The notes under the pieces are model-generated. The model was not told the origin of the DNA. It made no database searches and saw only the letters and a program-made list of their open reading frames with translations. From Thermocatellispora tengchongensis (GTDB lineage: Bacteria; Actinomycetota; Actinomycetes; Streptosporangiales; Streptosporangiaceae), in contig NZ_JACHGN010000013.1 of NCBI RefSeq assembly GCF_014202315.1, positions 124,001-188,000 of the forward strand: a stretch of DNA of 64,000 bases, read 5' to 3'. This document shows, piece after piece, positions 43,097 through 51,420 of this stretch (the first letter of the stretch is position 1; each line of letters begins with the position of its first letter). A program made the position numbers and the translations under genes.

Positions 43097-43384
43097 CGGC
43101 CGCGCTCGCGGCCGGGACCAGGCCGCCCAGCAACGTGATCACTCGGCCGAGAAGCGGGATCGGGCAGTCGGCGAACGTGAACACGAGGCCGGCCGCAAGC
43201 GACCGGCGCGGGATGAGGATGACCGGCGTGCGCATGACCTGCTGTGGGCGGCGGAGCAGCGCGCCCGGACAACCGAGCAGCGCGACCGCGCCGCTGTGAA
43301 CGAGTGCCCACCTCCCTCGACTGGTCCGCGCTCGCCGGGCTGCCGGGGCCGGTTCGCCTGGCCCCTGCCGACACCGGGCGCCGT

Positions 43385-44209
43385 TCAGCGAAGCGACGCG
43401 ATGAAGTCCAGCAGCAACTCGTTGACCTTCTCCGGCTGGTCGAGCTGCATCCAGTGGCCCGCGTCCTCCAGCCGCTCATAACGCCAGGGCGCGTCGATGT
43501 ACGGGGCGCTGCAGACCATCGCCTCCTCGGTGAGGTAGACGTCGCCGCTGCTCCACACGCCCATGGTCGGCACCTTGATGGGCGGGGCCTGGAGGGTTCC
43601 GGGGATGAACGCCTGAGGGGGGACGTTCCTGCGGTAGATGGCGATACCGGAGGTGAGCGCCTCGGGGTCGCGCATGCGGGTCACCACCTCCTCCAGGTCG
43701 GGGTGGGTGGCCGCCCACATGCGCAGACCGGTTAAGTCGCCGTGGGCCAGCCACTGCTCGGCGACGTCCTGGAACTGGAACAGCAGCATGTACCAGAACT
43801 TCGCGAGCTGGTCGATGCCCGCCGCGGGACCGCCGGCGCTGAGATGGCCGACCGACAGCAGGGAGAGGCTTGAGATCCGGTCGGGCGCGGTGGCCGCCAC
43901 CAGTTGGGTGATGGACGCTCCCCAGTCGTGGCCCACCAGGTGGGCCCGCTCGACCTCGAAGTGATCAAGGAGGTTCAGCAGGTCGGCGACATGCTCGCCG
44001 AGGTCGTACGCCGCCAGGTCCTTCGGCTTGTCGGAGGCCCCGAAGCCACGCAGGTCTGGAGCTATCGTGCGGTACCCGGCCGCGTTGAGCGCGGCGACCT
44101 GATGGCGCCAGAGGGCATGGGTGTCCGGGTAACCGTGCACGAGCAAGACCGCCGGGCCTTCCCCGCTGACCTGGACCTCGAGACCTATTCCGTTGACGTT
44201 GACACGCAT
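43385..44209 (-). CDS. alpha/beta hydrolase (epoxide-hydrolase-like)
   Basis: 274 residues. HGYPDTHALWRHQVAAL (oxyanion HGxP region), nucleophile Asp in LVGHDWGAS (about residue 103), a helical cap domain, acid Asp in WSSGDVYL and His in DAGHWMQLDQP fit epoxide hydrolases and haloalkane dehalogenases. The nucleophile being Asp argues against an esterase. ATG 44209; no co-directional partner. Substrate unknown. Confidence 0.88.
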   Translation of the reverse strand: MRVNVNGIGLEVQVSGEGPAVLLVHGYPDTHALWRHQVAALNAAGYRTIAPDLRGFGASDKPKDLAAYDLGEHVADLLNLLDHFEVERAHLVGHDWGASITQLVAATAPDRISSLSLLSVGHLSAGGPAAGIDQLAKFWYMLLFQFQDVAEQWLAHGDLTGLRMWAATHPDLEEVVTRMRDPEALTSGIAIYRRNVPPQAFIPGTLQAPPIKVPTMGVWSSGDVYLTEEAMVCSAPYIDAPWRYERLEDAGHWMQLDQPEKVNELLLDFIASLR

Positions 44210-44434
44210 GGCGCAACTCCTGCCGTAGTCCTGCGGTGGTGAGTGCCAACGTGGCAGTTTCGAGCGCCCATCTCACAGACCATCCGCTGCCCAAGAACTG
44301 ATCGCCACCACGCGGCACACCTCATGCGCTGAGCGGCTATTGAGGTGAGCACGGCATGGCGTCGTGCGGGCGGCTGGTGGATCTGGGTGTGGCACCGGCG
44401 AGGCAACCCCGCTGCCGGCCACCCGCGGCTTTGA

Positions 44435-44630
44435 CTGTGATCCGCGCGCCTACCGGGTCTGCCTGCTCGGCGCGGGCGCCTCGGCCGGACCTTCGCGCTG
44501 ACCGCCAGGGCCCTGGGACCGGGGCCCTTCCAGACGGCTGCCTTCCATGACACCGCCGTCGCGGCCCGGCTCGGACTGGACGGCGTCACCGCCGTTCCCT
44601 CCGAAGGCGGTCAGACAGCCGCCTCCCCAA
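44435..44630 (+). pseudogene. SagB-type/nitroreductase C-terminal remnant
   Basis: AYRVCLLGAGASAG and, after a one-base shift, TFALTARALGPGPFQTAAFH then DTAVAARLGLDGV match the C-terminal FMN-binding part of SagB-type dehydrogenases or nitroreductases. Both ends are missing. It is not a copy of the dehydrogenase at 21230, whose corresponding segment reads differently. Confidence 0.5.
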
Positions 44631-45531
44631 CCGGCCGACTGACGATGAACGCCACGTGGTGGTCGTCCCCGGGGACGAGCCGGAAGGACTCGCCGTCCCG
44701 TTCCACCAGGCCGCCGGTGGGCGCGGGGAAGTGGCTGCCGAGCAGCAGCGTGCCCGTGCCGGCCAGCGAGGCGAGCAGTCGCCGCCGGCTCTCGACCGCC
44801 TGCCGCGGGTCGATGTCCACGCAGCTCGTGATGGCGGGATGGCGGAGCTGCACGGGGTGGTGCACGCAGTCGCCGGTGATCACCGCGGCGCCATCGCCGA
44901 GGGCCACCGCGACGTGCCCCGGGGTGTGGCCCGGCGTGGGGAGGAGCCGTACGCCTGGAGCGAGCTCCACGCCCTGCGGGGGCACGTCGGCGAGGTCCAG
45001 CAGCCCGGCGTCCCTGATGGGGTGGACGGAGTCGCGGAACATGGCCCTGCGGGGCTCGTCCAGGTCGGCCGACGCCCAGTAGTCCCATTCCGCTCGTGCG
45101 GTGACGTACCGGGCGTTGGGGAAGGTGGGCGTCCAGCCGGTGCCGTCGGCGCGCGTGTTCCATCCGACGTGGTCGGTGTGCAGGTGGGTGAGGACGACGA
45201 GGTCGATGTCCTCGGGGGCGTGGCCGGCGGCGGCCAGGCGGCTCAGGTACGGGGTGTCGAGGTCGTGCCAGGCGGGGTTGGCGCGGGTCTTGCCGTTGCC
45301 GATGCCCGTGTCGACGAGCACGCGCAGGCCGCCGGCCGTGACGGCGAAGCTGTGCGTGGTCAGGCGCAGGACGCCGTCGGCGTCGGCGAAGTCGGGCCGC
45401 AGCCACGGCTCGCCGGTCACCACGTCGGGGGTGGCGTCCGGGAGCAGCCAGGGGCCGGTCTGCGGGGGCAGCTCCGTCTCGTCGATGCGCTGGATGACGA
45501 GGTCACCGGCGATCCAGGTGGGCGTGGGCAT
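44611..45531 (-). CDS. MBL-fold metallo-hydrolase
   Basis: 306 residues with the metallo-beta-lactamase metal motif LTHLHTDHVG (about 111-120), PTPGHTPGHVAV and ITGDCVHHP, in the pattern of lactonase/aryl hydrolase members. Divergent from the AtzG-like/amidase operon across a spacer holding two copies of a putative operator, so probably part of the same regulon. Confidence 0.9.
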   Translation of the reverse strand: MPTPTWIAGDLVIQRIDETELPPQTGPWLLPDATPDVVTGEPWLRPDFADADGVLRLTTHSFAVTAGGLRVLVDTGIGNGKTRANPAWHDLDTPYLSRLAAAGHAPEDIDLVVLTHLHTDHVGWNTRADGTGWTPTFPNARYVTARAEWDYWASADLDEPRRAMFRDSVHPIRDAGLLDLADVPPQGVELAPGVRLLPTPGHTPGHVAVALGDGAAVITGDCVHHPVQLRHPAITSCVDIDPRQAVESRRRLLASLAGTGTLLLGSHFPAPTGGLVERDGESFRLVPGDDHHVAFIVSRPVGEAAV

Positions 45532-45553
45532 GGGCGTCCCTTCCGTTGGCGCG

Positions 45554-45625
45554 TTAAAGCTAAGTGTTTGCGTTAGTGACCGTACCCTCCTATGCTCCCT
45601 TAAAGCGAAATTTTGGCTTTAGTGA
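45554..45625. promoter_or_regulatory. paired operators in the MBL/amidase spacer
   Basis: Two 26-bp direct repeats, 45554-45579 and 45600-45625 (start-to-start 46 bp), share TTAAAGC-N-AA-N6-GC-N-TTAGTGA. The second contains the clean dyad TAAAGC...GCTTTA. A third copy in reverse orientation precedes the tetR gene (47216-47238). Site 2 is immediately upstream of the GAGGAAGG ribosome binding site of the amidase operon; site 1 is 23 bp from the MBL start. Confidence 0.65.
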
Positions 45626-45636
45626 GGAAGGTCCAG

Positions 45637-45840
45637 ATGACTCCGAGCCTCACCGCCCAGGAGGCCGCCCGCTGGGCGGACCGGGCCGGGCTGCCGCTGG
45701 CGCGGGAGCGCCACGCGGTCGTGGCCGCCACCGCCGACCACATCCGCGCCGTCGTGAGCACCCTGCGCGAGCTCGACCTCGGCGAGACCGCCCCCGGCGT
45801 CCTGCCTGCCGGATGGGAGAGCGCCGATGTCGCCGGCTGA
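45637..45840 (+). CDS. AtzG-like small amidase subunit
   Basis: 67 residues. AARWADRAGLPLARERHAVVAA then a helix ending LGETAPGVLPAGW has the size and pattern of AtzG-like/GatC-like proteins, which bind and stabilise AtzE/GatA-type amidases. ATG 45637 with GAGGAAGG 8 nt upstream. It overlaps the amidase gene by 14 nt, so the two are co-translated. Confidence 0.75.
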   Translation: MTPSLTAQEAARWADRAGLPLARERHAVVAATADHIRAVVSTLRELDLGETAPGVLPAGWESADVAG

Positions 45841-47218
45841 GCTGACCGTCGCCGAGGCGTCCGCCGCCGTCGCGCGGCGCGAGGTGTCCCCGGTGGAGCT
45901 GACCGACGCCGTGCTCGCCCGCCTCGACGCCGTGGACGGCACGCTGCACGCGTACGCGACCGTGATCGCCGGGACCGCGCGGGCCTCGGCCGCCGAGGCC
46001 GAGCGCGAGATCGCCGCCGGCCGGTATCGCGGGCCGCTGCACGGCATCCCGTTCGGGCTGAAGGACCTCATCGACGTGGCCGGGCTGCCCACGGGGGCCG
46101 GCTCCCAGGTCAGGCAGGGGCATCTCGCCGACGCCGACAGCGCCGTGGCCGCCCGCCTGTCCGAGGCGGGTGCGATCCTGGTGGGCAAGACGCACACGCA
46201 CGAGTTCGCGTACGGGCTGACGACGCCGCAGACGCGCAACGCCTGGGACCCGGGCCGCATCGCCGGCGGGTCGAGCGGCGGCTCGGCGGTGGCCGTGGCG
46301 GCGGGAACGGCGCTGTTCGCGCTGGGCACGGACACCGGCGGCTCCGTCCGCGTGCCCGCCGCGCTCAACGGCGTCGTCGGGCTCAAGCCGACCTACGGCC
46401 TGATCTCCCGGCACGGGGTCGTGCCCCTGTCGTGGTCGCTCGACCACGTCGGGCCGATCACCCGTACCGTGGCGGACGCCGCGCTCGTGCTGCCCGCGCT
46501 GGCGGGCCACGATCCCAGGGATCCGGCGAGCCTGCCCGGCGCCGCGTTCCGGCCGGAGCCGCGCGAGGACCTGCGGGGACTGCGGGTCGGGGTGCCGGTC
46601 AACCACTACTTCGAGCACGTCGATCCCCAGGTGGAGGCCGCCGTGCGAGCCGCCATCGGGCGCATGGAGCAGCTCGGGGCCCGGCTCGTCGAGGTCGAGA
46701 TCCCCTACTCCGGCTTCGTCCAGGCCACCCAGTGGGGGCTGATGGTGCCGGAGGCCACCGCGTACCACGAGAGGACCCTGCGCTCCTCCCCCGAGCTGTA
46801 CGCGCCGGACGTGCGCGTCCTGCTGGAGGCCGGTGCGCTGATCCCGGCGGCCGACCACGTGCGGGCGCGGCGGGCTCGCTCGCTCATGCGTCAGGCCTGG
46901 ACGGAGCTGTTCGAGCGGGTGGACCTGATCGCCGCGCCCGCCACCCCGATGACCGCCGTGCCCGCAGGGCAGGAGAGCGCGCCCTGGCCCGACGGCACGG
47001 TGGAGGCCGTCTCCGACGCCTACGTCCGGCTCAGCGCCCCGGCCAACATCACCGGCGTGCCGGCGCTGACCCTGCCCGCCGGGCACGACGAGGCGGGCCT
47101 GCCCATCGGCCTGCAACTGCTGGGGCGGGCGCTGAGCGAGAGCCTGCTGCTGAGCGTCGGCCAGGTCTGCGAGCAGGCCCTGGGCCGCGCCGGGACCGTG
47201 GCGCCGGTGGCCGCTTGA
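45827..47218 (+). CDS. amidase signature family hydrolase
   Basis: 463 residues. The Ser-cisSer-Lys triad is visible: Lys in FGLKDLIDVAG (about 75), cis-Ser in GGSSGGSAVAV (about 147) and nucleophile Ser in GTDTGGSVRVPAA (about 171). With the AtzG-like subunit it resembles AtzE-type (1-carboxybiuret hydrolase-like) two-component amidases. The MBL hydrolase and TetR around it suggest an inducible amide or heterocycle degradation unit. Not GatA: GatB and a true GatC are absent. Confidence 0.92.
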   Translation: MSPAELTVAEASAAVARREVSPVELTDAVLARLDAVDGTLHAYATVIAGTARASAAEAEREIAAGRYRGPLHGIPFGLKDLIDVAGLPTGAGSQVRQGHLADADSAVAARLSEAGAILVGKTHTHEFAYGLTTPQTRNAWDPGRIAGGSSGGSAVAVAAGTALFALGTDTGGSVRVPAALNGVVGLKPTYGLISRHGVVPLSWSLDHVGPITRTVADAALVLPALAGHDPRDPASLPGAAFRPEPREDLRGLRVGVPVNHYFEHVDPQVEAAVRAAIGRMEQLGARLVEVEIPYSGFVQATQWGLMVPEATAYHERTLRSSPELYAPDVRVLLEAGALIPAADHVRARRARSLMRQAWTELFERVDLIAAPATPMTAVPAGQESAPWPDGTVEAVSDAYVRLSAPANITGVPALTLPAGHDEAGLPIGLQLLGRALSESLLLSVGQVCEQALGRAGTVAPVAA

Positions 47219-47238
47219 CGCAAATTATTCGCATTAAG
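47216..47238. promoter_or_regulatory. operator copy ahead of tetR
   Basis: Read on the minus strand, this 23-bp segment (CTTAATGCGAA, then TAATTTGCG) follows the same pattern as the pair at 45554-45625 (CTTAAAGCGAA, then ATTTTGGC). It overlaps the amidase stop and ends 8 bp before the tetR ATG, consistent with autoregulation. Confidence 0.55.
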
Positions 47239-47246
47239 ATGCGGGC

Positions 47247-47822
47247 ATGAGTTCCAGGGCCAGGTCCAAGCCGGCGGTCCGCCCCGGCGGGCGCAGCGCC
47301 CGGGTGCAGCAGGCCGTGCACGCCGCCGTCCGGGAGCTGGAGGCCGAGCAGGGGCGCGGGGCGCTGACGGTGCCGGCCATCGCGGCCAGGGCCGGCGTCA
47401 CCCCCTCCACCATCTACCGGCGCTGGGGCGACCTGCACGAGCTGCTGTCGGACGTGGCGGTCGAGCGGCTGCGCCCGGAGTCGCCGCCGGAGGACCACGG
47501 CGACCTGCGCGCCGACCTGTCGGCCTGGGCCACGCAGTTCCTCGACGAGATGGGCTCGGCGACAGGCCGGGCCTACCTCCGCGACGCGCTGCTCGGCGAC
47601 CCGGACGGCTCGAACGCCGGCCAGTGCTCCGCCTACGCCGCCGGCCAGATCGAGGTCATCCTCGACCGGGCCCGGCGGCGGGGCGAGGCCGTGCCCGGCG
47701 TCGAGACGGTCATGGACCGTGTGGTCGCGCCGATGACGTACCGCATCCTGTTCCGGCCTGACGGGCTGAGCCCGCAGTACGCCGACGACCTCGCGCGAAG
47801 CGTCCTGCCGCCCGCCCCCTGA
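47247..47822 (+). CDS. TetR family regulator
   Basis: 191 residues: helix-turn-helix at about 15-65 (RVQQAVHAAVRELEAEQGRG, then LTVPAIAARAGVTPSTIYRRWG) and a C-terminal TetR_C-type ligand domain with AGQIEVILDRARRRGEAVPGV. Follows the amidase by 28 nt. The shared operator motif links it to the amidase operon and the divergent MBL gene. Confidence 0.9.
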   Translation: MSSRARSKPAVRPGGRSARVQQAVHAAVRELEAEQGRGALTVPAIAARAGVTPSTIYRRWGDLHELLSDVAVERLRPESPPEDHGDLRADLSAWATQFLDEMGSATGRAYLRDALLGDPDGSNAGQCSAYAAGQIEVILDRARRRGEAVPGVETVMDRVVAPMTYRILFRPDGLSPQYADDLARSVLPPAP

Positions 47823-47847
47823 GCGGCCTCCGGTCTCACTCAGGTGG

Positions 47848-48308
47848 TCACCAGCCGCCCTTGCCGAGCTGGCCGCGCACCGCGCCGTCCGGGAACTCGC
47901 CGGTGTGCAGATTGGCGTACCACTTCTTCGGCGACTTGGCGATGTCGGCCAGCAGGCCCGCGTCGGAGCGGACGATCCCGGCCACGGCGTTGAGCCCGGA
48001 GGGCAGCTTCCGGCCGAAGAACGGGATCTTGACCGGCCCGTTCTTGCCCTCCTTGCCCTGGTGGATGTGGAAGGCAGTGGGAGCCGCACGTCTTGCCAGC
48101 GGATGGCGTACTCGACCTTGCCGCTCTTGATGTGGATGTAGGCGACAGCCCTGCCGTTCTTGTCGCCCTTGCCCACCTCGTTCGCGCCGACCAGGGTCGC
48201 AGCCAGATACACGTCCGACTGAGCTTCGACAGGCGCCGCCAGCACACCGCAGGCCAGGGCCGCGGCGGCGGCCGCGGCGATGGTCCTCGACACGGTGAAC
48301 ACGGTCAT
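47848..48308 (-). pseudogene. secreted CHRD-domain protein, frameshifted
   Basis: ATG 48308 with GGAGG 6 nt upstream starts a signal peptide (MTVFTVSRTIAAAAAAALAC, cleavage likely after VEA) and the front half of a CHRD domain up to VEYAIRWQDVR. The rest, TAFHIHQGKEGKNGPVKIPF to VRGQLGKGGW, continues in another frame after about 48090. One base gained or lost near there splits an otherwise perfect gene of about 150 codons. It may be a recent mutation or a base-calling error. Confidence 0.75.
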
Positions 48309-48615
48309 CGGAAATCCTCCTAGCGTCGGCGCGCGGGGGATCGCGCGCCTGGGAGACGGTCCGCCGTTCCACTGTTCACCCAACAGATCATTCGCTGACC
48401 GGTGTGCGTCCCATCACGCGCCCGGCCGGCCCCGTCCAGGGCGCGCAGGCCGGCGAGGGTGAGGAAGCAGACGCCACCGGATGCCACTCCGGCTCCGACC
48501 GGCACCGGACGCCGAATGAGCAGCGGATGGGCTGTCAGGTGGCCACAGCGGCGACCTGCCTTGACGCGCGTGCCGGCCGGCACGTCACGACGTTCCGAGA
48601 GAAGGGACAGACCCG
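48309..48615. other. intergenic stretch, nothing recognised
   Basis: About 307 bp between the divergent CHRD gene and the GMC oxidoreductase. Only short unrelated frames. It must hold both promoters, but none is convincing by eye. Confidence 0.5.
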
Positions 48616-50196
48616 GTGTCCGATGAGAGCACTTACGATTACGTGATCGTCGGTGCGGGCTCGGCAGGCTGCGTGCTCGCGAACCGGCTCAGCGCCGACC
48701 CCTCATGCCGCGTCCTGCTGATCGAGGCGGGGACGGAGGACGACGATCCGGCCGTCAAGCTGCCCATCGCGTGGTCCCGGCTGATTCTCGGCCCGCACTC
48801 GTGGCCGCACCACACCACGCCGCAGGCCGGACTGGGCGGGCGCAGCGTCTACCTTCCTCACGGCCGGGTGCTGGGCGGCAGCTCCTCCATCAACGCCCAG
48901 ATGTGGGTACGCGGCCACCGCGCGGACTTCGACGACTGGCCCCAGGACGGCGAGGCAGGCTGGACGTACGAGGTGATGGAGCCGTACTTCCGCCGCGCCG
49001 AACGCCGGATCGCCGCCAACGGTGAGACCGGCCCGTACGGCACGGACGGCCCGATCTGGATCTCCGACCTGTGCGACCCGAACGTGGCCACGGCCGCCTT
49101 CCTGGAGGCGTGCGCACAGCGCGGGTTGCGCCGCCTGGCCGATCTGAACGAGGCCGACAACACGGGCTTCGCGCAGACGCCCGTCAACCAGCACCAGGGC
49201 GAGCGATGGAGCGTCGCCGATGCCTACCTCCGCCCCGCCGCCGACCGGCCCAACCTCACCGTCGTGACCCGAGGCACCGCGCACAAGGTCACCCTGGACG
49301 GCACGCGGGCCACGGGCGTGCGCTACCGCACCGAGGACGGGCAACCGCACACCGCCCACGCCCGCGGCGAAGTGCTGCTGAGCGCGGGCGCGATCGGCTC
49401 GCCACACTTGCTGGTGCTCTCTGGCATCGGACCGGCCGACGTCCTGGCCACCGCACGGATCCCACAGCGGCACGAGCTGGCCGGCGTCGGCGCCAACCTG
49501 CACGACCACCCGACCTGCCCGGTGTACGTCCACTGCCCCCAGCCGGTGACGCTGCTGGGTGCCCAGGCTCCCGAGCAACTGGCGCTGTGGCAACAGGACC
49601 GCCGCGGGCTGCTCAGCTCGAACGGCGGGGAAGCGGTGGCATTCGTCCGCAGCACGCCCGAGCTGGACGCACCCGATCTGGAGCTCGTCTTCATGCCCGG
49701 CGCGCATGGCCCCCACTTCCCTGACGGCCCGCCCGGTCATGGGCTCATGCTGACCGTAGTCCTGCTGCGGCCGCAGAGCCGGGGGAGCCTGCGCCCCGCC
49801 GGCCCGGACCCGGACCAGCAGCCGATCATCGACCCGGGCTACCTCACCGCCCCCGAGGATCTGTCACGCATTGTCACCGGCCTGACCATCGCCAGGGACA
49901 TTCTCTCCGCCCCCGCGCTGAAGCCGTACGTCGAGGGACCGATGGCACCCTGGCGCGACACCACCGACCCGGACGAGCTGGCTCGCTACGCGCGTGACCA
50001 CGTCACCACCATCTTCCATCCGTCGGGCACCTGCGCCATCGGCGAGGTGGTCGACTCCCGGCTGCGGGTGCGTGGCCTCGACGGACTGCGCGTGGTGGAC
50101 GCTTCCGTCATGCCGGTGATCAACCGCGGCCACCCGCAGGCCGTGGTCGTGGCGCTCGCCGAACGCGCCGCCGACCTGATCCGCCATGACGTCTGA
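48616..50196 (+). CDS. GMC family FAD oxidoreductase
   Basis: 526 residues, normal for choline dehydrogenase/alcohol oxidase-like enzymes. FAD motif YVIVGAGSAGCVLANRL (10-26), GMC signature GRVLGGSSSINAQMWVRGH (about 82-100), active-site His in TIFHPSGTCAIG and the second catalytic His/Asn region INRGHPQAVVVA near the C terminus. It oxidises a primary alcohol or sugar-like polyol. The start is GTG 48616 with GAAGGGA upstream. The TIM-barrel gene follows 58 nt later and may process the product. Confidence 0.92.
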   Translation: MSDESTYDYVIVGAGSAGCVLANRLSADPSCRVLLIEAGTEDDDPAVKLPIAWSRLILGPHSWPHHTTPQAGLGGRSVYLPHGRVLGGSSSINAQMWVRGHRADFDDWPQDGEAGWTYEVMEPYFRRAERRIAANGETGPYGTDGPIWISDLCDPNVATAAFLEACAQRGLRRLADLNEADNTGFAQTPVNQHQGERWSVADAYLRPAADRPNLTVVTRGTAHKVTLDGTRATGVRYRTEDGQPHTAHARGEVLLSAGAIGSPHLLVLSGIGPADVLATARIPQRHELAGVGANLHDHPTCPVYVHCPQPVTLLGAQAPEQLALWQQDRRGLLSSNGGEAVAFVRSTPELDAPDLELVFMPGAHGPHFPDGPPGHGLMLTVVLLRPQSRGSLRPAGPDPDQQPIIDPGYLTAPEDLSRIVTGLTIARDILSAPALKPYVEGPMAPWRDTTDPDELARYARDHVTTIFHPSGTCAIGEVVDSRLRVRGLDGLRVVDASVMPVINRGHPQAVVVALAERAADLIRHDV

Positions 50197-50254
50197 TCAC
50201 GGCCTGTAACGCCTGACACACCTGACACGCTGAAGAACACCATAGGAGGCACGT

Positions 50255-51100
50255 ATGGCTGACAACCCCATCCTGGGCGCCTTGGCGGGCCCCGTCGAGC
50301 TCGGCGTACGGGAGTGGAGCCGTCTTGACTGGCACGATCGATGCACCGAGGCCGCCAGGGCCGGCCTGGGTGGTGTGGGCCTGTGGCATGCCGACCTGGA
50401 GCATCAGCTTGAGCGACGCAGCCTGGAGGACATCAAGCGCATCTTCGACGACGCCGGTCTCGAGGTGCTGGAGCTGGAGTTCCTCACCGACTGGTTCCTG
50501 CCCAAGGGACAGGACAGGAAGTCTGCGCAGGCGCGGGAGGACATGCTGTTCGAGGCGGCGGCCGAGCTGGACGCCCGGCACATCAAGGTGGGCAACATGT
50601 TCGGCCGCCCGTGCGAGCCGGATCGCCTCGCCGAGCAGTACGCCGCACTGTGCGAGAGGGCCTACCGGCGGCACTCGGCGCTGATCGGCTACGAACTCAC
50701 CTGCTTCGATCCCGCCGTCGCCACACTGGACCAGGCGGTGCGGCTCGTCGAGGCCGCCGGCGCGGACAACGCGGGCGTCATCCTGGACACCTGGCATCTG
50801 GGGAAGCTGGGCGTCGCCCCGGCCGAGCTGCTGAACCTGCCGTCCAGGTGCGTGGTTCATGTCGAACTGAGTGACGGCTCGGCCCGGAACCTGCCCAACC
50901 TCCTCCTGGAAGCGGCCACCGGACGACTCATGCCGGGCGAGGGCGTGTTCGATCTCCGGGGCTACGTGGAGGCGATCAGGCGACTTGGCTATGACGGCCC
51001 CTGGGGAGTCGAGGTGATCTCCACAGAGTCGCAGACGCTGCCCCTGCCTGAGCTGGCCCGTCGAGCGTACGCCGGAGGTGCGGCCTGTCTGTCCGCCTGA
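50255..51100 (+). CDS. xylose isomerase-like TIM barrel protein
   Basis: 281 residues of the sugar phosphate isomerase/epimerase (AP endonuclease 2-like) family: LEVLELEFLTDWF, HIKVGNMFG, NAGVILDTWHLGKLG, VVHVELSDG and GPWGVEVIS carry the metal-binding acidic and His residues at barrel strand ends. Acts on a sugar or keto-acid. ATG 50255 behind AGGAGG. Same strand as the GMC oxidoreductase; probable two-gene catabolic unit. Confidence 0.85.
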   Translation: MADNPILGALAGPVELGVREWSRLDWHDRCTEAARAGLGGVGLWHADLEHQLERRSLEDIKRIFDDAGLEVLELEFLTDWFLPKGQDRKSAQAREDMLFEAAAELDARHIKVGNMFGRPCEPDRLAEQYAALCERAYRRHSALIGYELTCFDPAVATLDQAVRLVEAAGADNAGVILDTWHLGKLGVAPAELLNLPSRCVVHVELSDGSARNLPNLLLEAATGRLMPGEGVFDLRGYVEAIRRLGYDGPWGVEVISTESQTLPLPELARRAYAGGAACLSA

Positions 51101-51119
51101 GCACGACGTAAGCCCAGCC

Positions 51120-51255
51120 GGTCCAGCCGAGATCGGCGGCGCGTGCCGTTCGAGCACCTGGGCCGGCAGGTCCTTGGTCGTCGTCGTGCCCACGGAGCCG
51201 GTCAGGGCGATCACCGTGCAGCCGAAGCGGCCGAGGACGTGCCCGGCGAGCGCGC
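51120..51255 (-). pseudogene. MurF-like Mur ligase remnant
   Basis: Minus strand reads LGALAGHVLGRFGCTVIALT, then GSVGTTTTKDLPAQVLERHAP. This is the ATP-binding entry of MurF (TGSxGKTTTKD), with the P-loop Lys changed to Thr. No start, middle or C-terminal domains remain. It directly follows the Ddl remnant in the same orientation but in a shifted frame. Confidence 0.6.
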
Positions 51256-51420
51256 CGAGTTGACCGGGATGTCCTCCGCCTGGAAGACGTGCTGCATCGC
51301 GGCCTAGGCCATCGCCGTGGCCGAGGACGGCACGCCGCAGCCCACGTACGGCGGGCCCAGCGCTTCCGGATCACCCTGAATGACGCCGTCCTCGCCGTGC
51401 GGCACCGGGATCGCCCGCCG
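51256..51420 (-). pseudogene. D-Ala-D-Ala ligase (Ddl/VanA-like) remnant
   Basis: Minus strand reads PVPHGEDGVIQG, then LGPPYVGCGVPSSATAMA, stop, AAMQHVFQAEDIPV. That is the Ddl/VanA N-terminal lobe signature HG-xxGEDGTIQG ... LGIPYVGxGV-ASAxAMDK, with three residues missing after HG and a TAG where D/K should be. Ddl followed by MurF is a normal wall-gene order and also occurs in glycopeptide producers. Confidence 0.65.

Noticed and set aside
45827..47218. Amidase as GatA of the tRNA amidotransferase
   Set aside because: GatB is missing, the small partner is AtzG-like, and regulation by an adjacent TetR with dedicated operators fits a catabolic enzyme.
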